From: Gaeumannomyces sp. JS-464
Lineage: Eukaryota > Ascomycota > Sordariomycetes > Magnaporthales > Magnaporthaceae
Assembly (NCBI GenBank): GCA_002197995.1
Contig: NGZR01000003.1
Location: forward strand, 434,001 to 498,000
Direction of reading: 5' to 3'
Length of the DNA: 64,000 bases
Part shown: positions 35,838-48,246 of the stretch, piece after piece
How positions within the stretch are numbered: the first letter of the stretch is position 1
Layout: each line of letters opens with the position of its first letter
Notes under the pieces: generated by a model
Databases searched by the model: none
The model's input: the letters and a program-made list of their open reading frames with translations, nothing else
What the model was told of the DNA's origin: nothing
Program-made: the position numbers and the translations under genes

Positions 35838-38800
35838 GCAGCCAGCTTACTTTGACCGGCTCCTGATTGGTTCCTCGACCGCCTGTCGGCTGTCATCCCG
35901 AAGCAGTGAGGCCTGTCCTGCTTCATGGCTGGCGAGCAGATGACCCCGACCACTGAAACCGCAAGGGAATTGAGTTTTCTTTTTTTCAAGGGGTCGGGTT
36001 TGCCTTTTTCTTTGTTCTTTTGTCTTCGTTCCCCTCTTTTGCTTTCTCGTTATTGTCCCCTCTCCTTACTTGCCCTCTTCATCCATCCACATTGCACAAG
36101 CACCCTCGCTCCCAAAATGCTTACTGTGTAAACCGGTGAAAGACCGGGACGCATGGCTGGACTCCCCGATACAACATCGCGGACGAATGCTAGCGTCATA
36201 CCCGGTTCTTGGGTCGTCTGTTCTTTGCGCTTTCGCTGTTTTTACAACCAAAACATTGGGCGTTCAACAACGGATCCAAGACGCTTTCAAAGTGTCTTAT
36301 CGTGGGTTATTTCAACCTGGCCCACGCCCCTACCCCTTTCCCTTGCCTCACAAGCCCTTGTCTCTACCACTCAACAGCCCCTAGCGATACACTCGCCTTT
36401 GGATTCGGCATGTCGTGGCTGTTTAGCATATCCCCCGAGTAGAGAGTATCCTTTTTGAGCATCCCTTGCTTTTTTTCTCTCTCTTCTCTCTCTTTCTTTC
36501 CTGTGTACAATGAGAGAGTGGCAAATCCGAGGGAAGCGTATACGGCGGCCAGCGGATGGATCGAGTTCCAAAGGAGTCAGGGGAATTTAGGAGGAAGGAC
36601 AAAAGGCGGCGGGCAGCGTGCGTGCCAAGCCGGTCGTGCACGAGGAAAGCCCACCGAAGCGGTGGAACTGTTCGAGAAAATGGAACACGATGACGATATG
36701 CCAAAGATAGGCATCCGGGCATCCTGCAAGCATTTTGGAGGGACTGCCACCGGGGTCGGGTGGCGGTGTGCAAAAAACGACCCCATCTACGGTCAAGAAA
36801 GGGCGCATACGGCGGTATTTGTGCCCAGCCACGCTTGGGTTGGATTCGGAGAGTGGTTGTGGGAATCTTGGAGCGAATGGCAGCCGCAGGACAATGCAGT
36901 CAAGAAGCCTCTGTTGCTGCCTCACTTTTCGCCCTGTTGAGCAATGACGCCTCGGATGACACCGCTGCCGCCCATGCGGGCAGCCAGTATGTATTGGCGG
37001 GGCATGTTGGTCCCTGCCCGACCCCTCCGGGATCGCGCACCTGCATACCGGAGTACATGATTTATTTATTTTTTCCGGCCTCCCGGTTCCCGACTAACTG
37101 GAAGGGGAGAATCCAGAGACAGAATGTCTGAAGAAGACCAGGGAAGACTTGTCATGGGCTCGGATGGGGAAGCGGATGGTGGAACAACAGAAGCCATGCT
37201 AGTGACAGGCTTGCAGGACGCTTGTGCCCGACGGCACGTGTAACTCTCGCAGAACACACGGAGTCTCTAGGCTGCGTCGACAGCTGCACCAAGCGTTGCG
37301 CTAGAGCGGACAAGACAGCCTGGGCCGTCAGAAAGGCCCTGGGCTGACTGTGCAGCCCTGACACAGGACTGGCGGCTGTCTCAGCACGGCCCTTTGAATG
37401 TGCCCAAGCCGAGACGACCCTCCAAGTAGGTACCTAGTTGCATACTTTGAGAAGGGGCAAGGTGGTGCGACTGCAGTTGATGAAGCGGACCCCCGCATGA
37501 ACTATGAGCAGCGATGTGATGGGCAGGGTGAGGGTGTGTGTGCGCGTGTGGCGGGCGGGTTGCACCACATGGCTACCGAGAGATACCGAGAGAGAGAGAG
37601 GACGAAAAAAATGCAGAGGAGAACCAAGGAGCAGTGTTGCGATTGGACGACATCGGGTGACTCCCCCAGAAGAAACGCAATGGAATGGATGTCGAGTACG
37701 ACCAACCCTACGTCGGCGTGCATCGGGGCTGTGGAGAGCGTGTAAACAGCCTGAAGGGAGCCCCCAGGAAGGTCCTTCATGTTCGCATCTCTTGATCGAA
37801 GCTGGGGGTTGGCGGCGAAACAAAAAGGCGGGCGACGCGATGGAGCTGAAGGAAGTTGCGGTGTTCATTCCTGCGCTGTGGATGGGACCTTGCGGGGCCT
37901 CTGCGGTATGACCACCTCCGTTTGATGTGGAGATGGCCCAGCGCAGTCGGATTCTGGATTCTTTGTGATTGATTGCATGGCCGTGGGAGAAAAGTGAATC
38001 ACGAGTCCCATCCTGTCTCTACAATCGGGCCATGGCTGAGATGAGGCAGCCATTCGGGGGCGCTTCAGTTCTGGGGCTGGGCTCCTACCTAGGTCTGGAT
38101 TCAGATTAGGGGATAATGTCGAGGCCACAACAGCTGGCGGTCGACGGCGCAAAACGAACAAAAAGCCTAGGCTAGCCCCTGAGCTGGCCGGCTTGGCAAA
38201 AAAATGAGCACGCACGGGAAGCACAACAGCCAACGCCAGGCTCCAATGGAACAGCAGCGCGGAACCGATTCGACCCATGGGGCTCCACGAGGGCGGGGAT
38301 GGAATACGGCAGACGAAGAAGGTTCATTTTCTTCGACGACCAAGTGCCCATCTCCATCCTACCCGACATACGTGGCACTGAGGCGGCGGTCATTGGATTG
38401 GCACGCCCGGGGCGGGTGAGACGGGGCACCCGGGATTGGAGGGAGGCCGGCCGAGCTGGCGGCCCATTCGTCGACATGTGCGCATGCCCGCTGCGAGAGG
38501 GAGGGGTGGTTGTTGGCGGGTGGGCGTCGGTGGCATCTCCGATCCGGCATCTCCAGACCGTCACGGCGTGTTGAGTCGAGACGCTCAGAGTTGGGCACTG
38601 CTGCTGCCGGCCTGCTGCTGGTTGGCCTGCTGGCTGCCCACCTGCTCACCCGCCTGCCTGTGGCCTCCCCGTCCATCCAAGGCCCCCCGTCATGCATGCA
38701 CAGCGAGCGCATCGTGGACGTCGTGGGCATCGTGGATCATGATCGGGCTGCAAGATTGGTTGTCCGTATTTATGAGCATGTCATGGGCCGCATGATCAGG

Positions 38801-39682
38801 GCCGCTTGATCAGGGCCGCTTTTCGTTCTCTCGCCTTTTTTCTCCCTTCATTTTTTTTTTTTTTTTTTTTTTTTTTACTGGTCTTGTCGAGAGCTCGTGT
38901 GGTCCCACCTCCCAGCTCTGACTCTCGTCCTCGCAGCACACCACCCCCAGCTGTGACGAGAAAGAGCTTTGTGCACTTTTACGCCAACACGCAAAAGGCA
39001 ATCAATAGTTCCCTACCAGATCCAGAGCAAGGCTGCTTTTTCGTGGGCAGGCATCCCACACGGCATCGCATCCGGACCCCTACTTCTGGTCCTTTGTCGT
39101 GCCCTGGCCCCAGCCAGTCATCCTTCCCCGTCTCGGGAGGGGCTGTCTCAACAGCTCGACGTGCACAAGTGTGCGTCGCCAGAGCGAACGAACACCAGCG
39201 CCGCCCCACACGGCGCACACCACGACACGGCGTCCCCACACCTCCCAGCCTGGTTGCTTTTTTCGCAGGTTAGTGCGCTGATCCTCTCAATTCCCACTGT
39301 TCAGCCAGGCCCGGCCTAGCCACCCGGCGGCTGCAACCCCATCGCTCGCCCCACGCACCACCGGCCTCCTCGCCCAGTGACAGCACTCCTTCCCGCCCCT
39401 TCCCAAACCAGGCGCCGGTGCCTGCTGAGGATCTGTGCTGGCCATAGTGGCCATCTCGTCCCGCCAGAAAGACAAGCCCCCAGTGCGGGCACGGTGTGCA
39501 TCGAGCGATGTGACGGGTGTGATGGCAGCCGTGAATGGAGAGAAGCGACGGCAGACGGCGGATGGTTTGCTGACGATTTGCGCACGCCACCCGTGCGTGC
39601 CGTGTTAGTCGCCGCTCGCCTCGCTCTCTCGCCATCTGAGATTTCAGAGATTGAAATACCTCGGCCCTTCTCCTCTCCCTCC
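35838..39682. other. 3.8-kb intergenic region with a 26-base T tract and simple repeats
   Basis: Between Emg1 and the VOC-domain gene, same strand. It contains TC-rich repeats (about 36477-36502), GA repeats (about 37576-37602), TAGGTACCTA at 37437-37446, TACCTAGGT at 38086-38094, a 14-bp tandem repeat (38794-38821) and 26 T in a row (38851-38876). The open frames here lack domain character, and no tRNA-like cloverleaf was noticed. A multi-exon gene of small exons could hide here, as one does at 59976-60604. Confidence 0.5.
38794..38821. repeat. Perfect 14-bp tandem duplication
   Basis: GATCAGGGCCGCTT is repeated head to tail (38794-38807 and 38808-38821), directly before the pyrimidine/poly-T tract. 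Confidence 0.85.
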
Positions 39683-41535
39683 ATGCCGCTCCCCTTCCTC
39701 GAGGTCTCGCATCTTGCCTCGTCCTCGTCCTTCTGCTCGGCAGTCGCCCAGCCGCTTGGCCTGCGCTTCCTCAATAGCCCCAGCCCCAACCCCAAAACAG
39801 CGCCGACCAGGACCAGCCCAGCAGCGGGCCCACGGCCACCTTTGGCGTGCCCCAGCAACCCGTCTTCCAGGTCCGCCAGGTCACGGGCCGACCCCTGAAG
39901 CTTTCCCATATCGTGCTCACCGCACCTTCGGCCCAGGCGGTGCGCGACTTCCACGCTTTCGCCTCGCGGGCCAACCCCCCAGCAAGGAGTCGGCAAAGCT
40001 GCCACCGCCCGTACTGCCCCTCTTCGGCCCCACCGCTGATTCGCCCGACCAGGGTGCCGACTCACCGACGCGCGCAAGGGTCGTCGATCTTGACGGCAAT
40101 ATAATGGAGGTCGTCTACGTCCCTCACGTCGCTGGGCCTGTCAGCTACGACGGAGCTCCCATGCGCAAACACAGTCGTCCACCAACGAGGCCAACCGCAT
40201 CATGAACTGGAACTACGGCGTCGCCACCGCGGCCCAGCCCGCCGAGCCGCATCCCGCCCGCAGCGCCGCCCCCGGCCGCCACTATGCGCCCTCGCACTTT
40301 GCCGGCTCGACCGTCCCGGTTCCGGACCAGGGTCCCTACATCCTGCGTCGCAGCGTCACCACGTCCACCATCATAGACCCGCCCTACCCGGCCGGGTCGC
40401 CGCGCGAAGGTTCCAAGGGCGGCATGAGCACCGGCATGGTCGGCCTCCTGGGTGCTGCCGTCGGCGCCGCTGCCGGTGCCGCCGTCACCTACAGCATGCT
40501 CACCCGCGACCGCTCCCAGGCTCCGGGCCAGGAGCTCGACGTGCCCGCCTTCCAGCGCCGGAGCACCTTCCCGGAACCCTTCCCGGACCACCGCCGCGGC
40601 CGCTTCGTCGAGCTCGAGCGCACCGTCGAGAAGCTCGAGTACCCGGAACAGTACCCGCAGCTGGAGAACGGCCCCGGAGCCGCCCCCGCCTACATGGCCC
40701 GATACAGCCAGGCCCCCGGCCACGACGACGCCAGGAGCCGCGTTTCGACCCGCTACCAGCTGGCTGCTCCCCTCCCAGCGTGCGCACCCCCACCGAGGTC
40801 TCGGCCGCCCGCGGCCCCCAGCTCCTCCTCACCGAGGCGGAGCACCGCAGTCACGTGGGATCGAGATATGGCGGCGAGGCCGACGCCCGCAGCTATGCTC
40901 CCTCGAGACACCATGTCGAAGCCGACGCTCGCAGCTACGCTCAATCTAGACGTGGCATCGAACCCGATGCTCGCAGCCATGCCCCATCGAGGTACGCTGC
41001 CGAGCCCAATGCCCGCAGCCACGCCCCGTCGAGGTATGCTGTCGAGCCCGATGCTCGTAGCTATGCTCCGTCGAGGCATCCGGGCGAGATCGATGCGAGA
41101 GCCAGGTTTCCCGCCGCCATCCCGATCCCCGCGTCGGTTGTCGGCGGCAGCACGTACGACGCCCCGCACGATACGGCGAGCTACGTGTCGGCGCGCAGCC
41201 AGAGGACGGCGGCCCACACCATTAAGCCGATTCCCGAAGGCGCGTCTTACCAGGTGACCGGCGGCGCCAGGCCGCCGCGTGCAGCGAGCCGAGTGACGGC
41301 TGCCACCATGAGAGACCCGGCGGCCCAGGAGCCGAGGACTTTCAGCCGCAGCCAGATGCCCCCGCGTGGCCACGCGCCCAGCAACGCGGGCACCCGGGTG
41401 TCGGCGAGGCAGGTTCCGCTGCCGACGAGCCGGAACGGGTGGGACGCCGATGACGACACCGACAGCATCGCGCCCGACGACAGCATCAGCTGCGTCGGCA
41501 GCAACTCGCGCAGCAGGTCCCGGGCTTACCACTAG
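39683..41535 (+). CDS. VOC/glyoxalase-like protein with a membrane segment and tandem repeats
   Basis: The N-terminus (MPLPFLEVSHLASSSSFCSAVAQPLGLRFL) opens a vicinal-oxygen-chelate domain, continued by LSHIVLTAPSAQAVRDFHAFA and closing with VVDLDGNIMEVVYVPH, which bears the metal-ligand Glu expected in glyoxalase folds. Behind it lies a conserved-looking segment (NEANRIMNWNYGV), a Gly/Ala-rich hydrophobic stretch at about residues 248-272 (GMVGLLGAAVGAAAGAAVTY), and a low-complexity C-terminus with five 14-residue repeats (EPDARSYAPSR-like). The total is about 620 residues in one exon. Four apparent base losses lie in homopolymers: near 39800 (A run), 39975 (C run), 40160 (A run) and 40770 (C run). 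The substrate is unknown. The fusion suggests a VOC protein anchored to a membrane. Confidence 0.82.
40870..41079 (+). repeat. 42-bp coding minisatellite, five units
   Basis: Five consecutive 42-bp units encode a 14-residue motif with core ADARS(Y/H)AxSR(H/Y), for example VEADARSYAQSR and VEPDARSYAPSR. A sixth, degenerate unit (GEIDARARFP) follows. The units differ from one another by several substitutions. Confidence 0.85.
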
Positions 41536-42711
41536 TTATGGTCCTGGAGCGGCTGCCCCCATGATTTGATGACGCCACTGTTTATTGACGGTTATTTCTG
41601 TGTTTATCTTTCTCTTCTTCTGTCTCGTTCAACTTTTCACGAGACATCTTGTTTCCATCTCTTCTAACCCATGTGTCTTTTACTACATGTTATCTTGCGT
41701 ATTTTAAGTTTGCATCTCTTTTTGCGCATCTGACATTTTTGTGTTCGACTTTGGGATAACATTCTCACCCTGTCGGAAAGGGCCAATTATTGCGGGAGGT
41801 CGTCTGATTGTATTTTGGGAGTTTTGGGTTTTGAAGACGAAGGTGCATGGCAAAGGCAGCAAATGTCTGCAACATGATCGAGCCCCCTTTTGGTAGACAA
41901 GGGGTGTGAGACAGGCACACGGCATAGAATATCAACAGAATAACCCACCTAACCTGGGCGAGCGCGAACAGAGCGTCGTCTGGGGGTGGTTGGCAGGGAA
42001 TCTATTTTTTTGCTTCTCCCTATATCTGGCGGAACAGATTGCACACGAGGGCGATGCCATGGTCAAGTTTGTTTTATACATGAAATGCACGGGTATAAGT
42101 ATTCAGGGTGAGATGGAGATCGCGCAGCGCTCATTTGTACCTTTTTGCTTGCTTTACTCTTTCTTGACTGCACCAAGATACCTACCTATCTTTGTAACCA
42201 TGATTTGGAGCAACCGACCGCGATTTATCTGCTTTTATACCTTATTTCGTGCTCGATTTTCAACTTGATATCCATCGAGTCTGGTCTGCCTTCCAGTTCC
42301 CCTTCAACCAACTGATTTGCGCTGTCGAGCTTTCTGCCGAATCCGGCAACCCCCAGCCAGGGTGCCCCACCGCGCCAAGCCCACCTGCTCCTGGTCCCGC
42401 AAGCAAGCAGGCTCCGATCATCGGCCCCGCAGAGACGTCAGTCACTGCTTTTGCATGGGCTGGACCAGCCCTCCTTGGGCTCGACGGAGAAGGTGTAGCT
42501 TGGCCGTCGAGTCACATCGTCAAACTCTCTCGTGCTTCTTGGGGAATCGGCCGTGGTAACTCAAAGCTGCTCTAGCAGGGAAACACCCGTCGCGGTTAAT
42601 CTTCGTCTTTGCGCCAGCATCTCTTGTCTCTGACAAACAGCCCCGGATTTTGGGGCTAAACCATCATATCGCCCATAGTTTGTTTGTTGACATCACAAGA
42701 ACTCACCCAGC
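41536..42711. other. Intergenic region between the VOC gene and cystathionine gamma-synthase
   Basis: 3' flank of the VOC gene and promoter of the next gene, same strand. It includes AGATACCTACCTATC at about 42177-42191. I could not identify a clear CPC1/Gcn4 element (TGACTCA). Confidence 0.6.
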
Positions 42712-44630
42712 ATGCTGAATTTCGAGCTGGGCGCGTCGATACCGCCGGACACGGCGCACGTGAGTAATACCGCCTAAGCACAGTACATGGTTCAAAGTTG
42801 TATGGAACAAAAGAAATAGCTTATCAACCAACACACCCCACCCCTTCCCGCAGGCAGTCAGCGTCTCTCTGCGACATGGAAGTCCAACGTCGGTTATGAA
42901 GAGGGCGAGCAGTGGGTGGTCGGCCGCATGACAACGGGCTATCCCAGTTCTTCATCCACAAGGCCATCACGGCCTGCCGAGGAGCTGGCAATCCAAGTTC
43001 GGCCAGCCGGCCAGCAGGCCATGCTGTTCCCCACAAGGTCCGCTGCGGCGCGCTGCATACGCTACGTGAGGGAACGCGCGCCGCTGCCGGCCCTCGGGGG
43101 CCTCGACTCGGTCCACCTCGCTCTGGACCCGGCGGGCAAGCCTGGCGACCAGCTGCGCTCCCTGGCCCCCTGCATCTCGGCCGTGCTCTGCGCCCCCGCC
43201 GCCTTCCCGGTCGCCAAGGAGTACTGGCAGCACTCGGGCGACGGCGTGTCCAGCCGGAGGCCGAGTTCTGCCACGGCCTGTACTCCGCCGGGCTGCTGGC
43301 TCCCCAGGACCAGAACGCCACGGCCCCCATCCAGAAGCCAGCCAAGGGCCCCCGCCGGTACCAGCGCCCCATGTCTGTCGATGCCACCCGGCAGCCGTCG
43401 CCTCCTGCCGACAAGGCCGCCGCCGCGTCCAAGAATGGCGGTCCCCCGCGGCCCGCGGAAGGGAAGGGTCGGACGAAGAGACTGGCCGCTTTCTCGAGGA
43501 GCGGTTCGGTAGAAACCTCGACATCTCGCTGCTGCCGTTGGCGAGGTCCGCCATCAAGAGGCGGATAGCTGGTGCCCTCTCGGCCGATCACGACATTGCC
43601 AGCCAGCCCTTCCCGGCCATGGAGTCCAACACTAGAGGGATTCGGAACCTGCGCGAGGAGGACGTCTACCTCTACCCTTGCGGCATGAACGCCATCTTCA
43701 AGCCCACCGCCTCCTGCTGGCCGCCCGCGGGAGCCGCAAGAGTATCGAGTTTGGCTTCCCCTACGTCGACACGCTCAAGATCCTGCAAAAGTTCGGCCCG
43801 GGCTGCGTCTTCTACGGCCGCGCGTCCGAGTCGGAGCTGGACGAGCTCGAGGACCGGCTCGCCGCCGGGGAGCAGTTCTCGCCCTCTTCTGCGAGTTCCC
43901 CGGCAACCCGCTCCTGACGTGCCCCAACCTGGCGCGCATCCGCCAGCTGGCCGACAGGTACGACTTCGCCGTCGTGGTGGACGAGACCATCGGCACCTTT
44001 GCGAACATCAGCGTGCTGCAGTACGCCGACGTTGTCGTCAGCAGCCTCACCAAGATCTTCTCGGGCGACTGCAACGTCATGGGCGGGAGCGCCATCCTGA
44101 ACCCCGACGGCCGCTACTACGCCGCCCTGAAGGCGGCGGCCGCCGCCGAGTACGAGGACACGTACTGGGCCGAGGACGTGCTCTTCCTCGAGAGGAACAG
44201 CCGCGACTTCGCCTCGCGCGTCGACCGCATCAACGCAAACGCCGAGGCCATCTGCGACGTGCTCCTGGCGCACCCCTGCGTCAAGGCCGTCTACTACCCC
44301 AAGTGCAACCCGGACCGGGATAACTACGAGCGCTGCAAGCTGCCCTCGGGCGGCTACGGCGGCCTGCTCTCCGTCGTCTTCCACACCAAGGAGGGCGCCG
44401 CCGCGTTCTATGACGCAATCGACACGGCCAAGGGGCCCAGCCTGGGGACAAACTTCACCCTTGCGTCGCCCTACGTCCTGCTTGCGCACTACCAGGAGCT
44501 GGACTGGGCAGCCAGCCTCGGCGTCGACCCTAGTCTCGTCAGGATCAGCGTCGGGCTGGGGGAGACACCGGACCAGGTTGCTATTTTCAAGGATGCGCTC
44601 AAGGCTGTCGAGTCCCTCTCGTCGTCCTGA
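42712..44630 (+). CDS. met-7: Cystathionine gamma-synthase (met-7 type)
   Basis: A PLP-dependent enzyme that condenses an activated homoserine ester with cysteine to cystathionine, on the route to methionine. Exon 1 (42712-42759) encodes [16 protein letters not shown]; a 94-bp intron follows, then exon 2 to 44630. An N-terminal half peculiar to the fungal enzyme precedes the Cys/Met-metabolism PLP domain: [49 protein letters not shown] [10 protein letters not shown], and the cofactor lysine in [12 protein letters not shown]. The end reads [22 protein letters not shown]. This gene is the most damaged in the window. The frame changes about seven times (near 42870, 42946, 42980, 43258, 43480-43520, 43700 and 43885), at least six by base loss, yet conserved protein resumes after each. 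I read it as an intact gene badly sequenced. Confidence 0.92.
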
Positions 44631-44954
44631 TGGCGCCTGACAGACTTGATATGCTTGTGTAGCTCATTGCACTCCGTCGTTTTGTGAGTGTCCAAGGATA
44701 GGTACCTCGATTCGGAGAAGAGAGATCCAGTAAATAGTTGAACCTAATTGGGTATATAAGAATGCGCAGCAGCCACCGACCCAGCTTAGGAAACTCCTTT
44801 TACAAGCTGGGAAATACATGGAGGAAATAGGAAGACGCCACCCAGAATAACGGACGGAACAGAAGACATTGTTGGGTAACCGAATAGGAAGCGAAGCACG
44901 GGGTATAATATGTCTAGATTTCAGGCAAGGGAAAAGGAAAAGAGCATCATCACA
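44631..44954. other. Convergent 3' intergenic region
   Basis: Between cystathionine gamma-synthase (+) and the SPX-RING gene (-). TAGGTACCT at 44699-44707. Nothing else seen. Confidence 0.7.
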
Positions 44955-46650
44955 TTACATTACGATGCATGCATTTGGCTTGTAGTTTTCGCCAAACATT
45001 TCGATGCCGCGTTCTAGGTCGTTGGCCCTTTGCTTCTCCTTGGTCTCCTTTTTGAAGTAGAGATCCATATACCGGGCCAGTTCGTAGTCGAGATTTCCTG
45101 CAAGTCTGGTCAGCATCGCTATTCCAAGGGGAAAAAGGGGACAAACAGACGCGGCCAGATAGGTCGCCATACTCAAATCGGCCAGCATGACGACGTTCTG
45201 CCGGCACATGGGGCACTGCTGCTTGCACTCGCGCTGCATCTTGACGACGCACCGGACGCAGAAGACGTGGCGGCATTTGAGGCGGACGGGCAGGTAGGCG
45301 ATGCTCAGGCAGATGGGGCACATGTAGTCGTCGACCCGGGGCACCGTCGAGACGACCTGGCTCGAGACCTGGGCGCACAGGTCCTTGGCCACGCTCCCGG
45401 TCAGGAACCGCCTCGAGACTGTCTGCGGGAAGGAGCCGGAGACGCCGAGGGATGTTCTCTTGTCGAATTCTGTGCGTTGTAGTGGTTTCGGTGTTAGTTC
45501 TTTAAGTTTAGCAGCACACCACGGTGGGGATCCTTTTTTGTCAGGACCACCTCTTCAAATTGCTCAACACACTTACTCTTCAGAATCTTTGCGACGGCGA
45601 TCCTGTTGAGCTCCTGGAACTTGAGGTTCCGCAGCAGCTCCGAGTTGAGATTCAAGAAGCGGGTGTAGGCCTCGCGGCTGGCGGGCAGCTTGAACTGCTG
45701 GACTAGCTGGCGGTCGTTGACCTCGCGCTGGAACCAGACGAGCTGCTCGAGGGCCCTGGCGCTGGACCTGGCGCCGTGGTCGCGCTCGCAGGTGGAGAAA
45801 AAGACCTGGGCGTCGAGGTAGAGCTCAAAGACTTCGCGCCAGCGCGTCAGGTCCGTCTTGTGGAACTTTGCCGGGCGCGTCAGCTGGCCCATCTGCTCGC
45901 CCAGGCTGGCGATCTGCTTCGAGATGGCGGCCTCCTCCTCCTCCTGCAGCGCGTCCAGCAGCCACACGTCGCTCTGGAGCAGGTCGAAGAACTCGCAGTC
46001 GAACGTCAGGGGCACCTCAATACGCTCCGTCTGCCGGGCGAGCTCTGCTGCACTGGCGGGGTTTTGCGGCTCGGGCAGGCTCTCGTCGCTGTCGGTGCTG
46101 TGGCCTCCACTGGCGAGGCTGGGGCTTGCACTCGAGGTGGGGCTGAGGGGGGATGTTGGCGTGGACGCAACGCTGTCGCTGCGGGCCGATGCAGAATCTG
46201 TGTGGTGATGGTGATGGTGGTGGATGGGAACCTGCCCGCTGGAGAGCTTCTGCAGAAACTCGCGGGATGTTGGGGTCAGGGTCGCATCCACAGCCTCGCC
46301 GTCCTCAAGATGGATGAAGACGGTCAGGCGAGGCCTCAGGGGGCTTGAGGGGCCGGCTGCGAGGTGAAAGTGTTAGAAACCTAGGCAAGCAAGGAAGGGT
46401 TTGAAGTAGGCTGAACGGACACACCTCCGAGTTCGTAGCTGGCCAGCGGAACCGAGTCGCCATGCTCCGAGGTGGCATGCGCGGCCAGGAGCTGGCGCAG
46501 AGTGTCGGCGTCGAGCCCCAGCTCGGTCAGCTCGCGCTGCACCTTCTTCAGGCACTTCTTGAGCTGGCCGTAGGGGATGGCCGAGTCGACCCAGCGCGGC
46601 GGGTAGTTGTCCCGCTGGAGCGCCTCCCTAAACTCCCTGGCGAACTTCAT
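44955..46650 (-). CDS. SPX-RING E3 ubiquitin ligase
   Basis: Four exons (46425-46650, 45577-46356, 45173-45469, 44955-45097) give about 481 residues. The SPX domain, a sensor of inositol pyrophosphates and phosphate, begins MKFAREFREALQRDNYPPRWV with YGQLKKCLKKVQREL and ends about FKLPASREAYTRFLNLNSEL and NRIAVAKILKKFDKRT. It is interrupted by a Ser/Thr/Pro linker with seven consecutive His. A C3HC4 RING finger follows (CPICLSIAYLPVRLKCRHVFC...CPMC), then a charged tail (YMDLYFKKETKEK). It resembles fungal RING-14 and fission yeast Pqr1, so ubiquitination of phosphate transporters or related targets is inferred. The last intron (45098-45172) is 75 bp without a stop, so its retention would keep the frame. 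No frameshift. Confidence 0.93.
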
Positions 46651-48246
46651 GACTTCGACGGCCGAGAAGAGGCGGCCAACTCATAAACAGCAAGGGGAGC
46701 CTGCAGGGACAGGTCGTCTGTGTATCCGGCGGCGTCGTCCCCGAGCAGTCCAGGAACAGCGCGCGCGAGTGTGCTCGTGGGGCATACCACGTGTCTTGCC
46801 TGGGAGAGGAAGACGGGGTTGTGCCTGGCGACGCGAAGCGTGCTGGATATATGAAATCCTCGTATTGCGGACCGAGGCTGGTGGTGCAGGTGAGAGGTTG
46901 CCTAAAAAGCCAAATCGAAAGATGCAGGAATTTTGCGTCCCCAACAACCTAATGCATGAAGACAATTCACGCCACCAGCCCGGTCGTACTAAACTATGCG
47001 CCCGTCTGAGGGAGCTCACAGCGCGGGCAGGGGAGTGTGACGGCGATCCGGGGAGTAATAATAGGGAGGACGCAGGTCGCCTAGCCTGCCAAGCTGGTTG
47101 GGCACGTGGGCACCTGCTCAATAAGGTCAAGGGGCGAACACTGGGCGTGCGGCACGGCGACGAATCGGAGCAAAGTCGTCTGGGAAGATGACCAAACCTC
47201 AGGTCTGTTAGACTTTGAGGGGCTTTTCCGTCGAGGTCGGTTAGGCGGCATCGTCCTCCGCTCACCGGACCGCGTGGACTTTTTATTCCACCACGGGCCT
47301 GTGACGAAAGGGGTCCCCGCCTCCAAAAATATGCTTCACCCGGGGCGCATGTCCCTGTCGGCTGCTGGAAATGGAGGGTTGTTGGTGGAACCATGGCGCT
47401 GAGCTTGGCTAGAGGCGGGCCGCGGCGTCCATGTGCAATCGCGAGAAGGTGGGAAACGAGGGGGAAAATCAGTCGCAAAAAATCGGGGCTCGACTTGATG
47501 CGGTCTAGAACGACGGACTTGCCGCTTGTTTTGAGTCATCGCGGCTGAGCGGGAGCTGTCACATAATGGGATGCATCTGCCAAGATGGCAAGAAACTGCC
47601 GAGCCAGGACGATAGAATACCTATTAAGCTGCGTGACCAAGATGGCGAGCGGCTGGGGGCGTCCAATGTGAGACAAAAATATTGGAAAAGGATCCCGAAG
47701 GAGGGACCCAAAAGCCGGGAACCCGCACGGGGTTTTGCGCATTGGGTTGCTGCATCAGATGGCATGATCGAGAGCAAGACGACGGGAAGGGACTGGAAAC
47801 AGACAAGGGCAAGGAACTGGAAAAAGGAACGAGATTCTCTGGGAACAGCCCCGCAGACCCAGCGAGCCGGAACTTGTCCCCGTTGCGCGTTCTTGCCAAG
47901 CTCGATCTAGATGCGCAAAATTTGCGTATGTGCACAGATGGTTTGATCTGATTCACGAGAACTTGCACGGGAGAGCCGGGAAACAGGTGGGCAGATGTGC
48001 AAATTACCCAATAATATACTTCTTTTCTATAATCGTCTGCTTCCTCCGTCGTTCGTGTTGCAGCCGCCTGCGTTGCTCCCGTCAATCACCGACTGACACT
48101 GACAGTTGGCATTCAGCCCTTTTTTGCTTGGCGCGGGACACCGAAAGGCAACCCCCACTATTGAGAATACCTTAACCAGCACCCCTCCAAAGGCCTGACA
48201 CCCCCAAGAGACAATCACCTTCTGCTCGACAGCCGCCCCAACGACC
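46651..48246. promoter_or_regulatory. Divergent promoter region between the SPX-RING and Jjj1 genes
   Basis: 1.6 kb between divergent starts. A minus-strand frame of 265 codons (46681-47478) runs through the presumed SPX-RING leader but has no domain and stops before the real start; I treat it as chance. No confident factor sites seen. Confidence 0.55.

Noticed and set aside
36455..36940. 161-codon frame with a short PPR-like phrase (EAVELFEKM)
   Set aside because: One short resemblance only; no repeats of the motif and no continuation.
42712..44630. Cystathionine gamma-synthase as a pseudogene or RIP-mutated copy
   Set aside because: The changes are single-base indels, not C-to-T transitions with stops, and conserved protein resumes after every one; sequencing error explains this better.
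46681..47478. 265-codon minus-strand frame upstream of the SPX-RING start
   Set aside because: Low-complexity Arg/Ser/Pro composition, a stop before the SPX start, and no family resemblance; most likely leader sequence.
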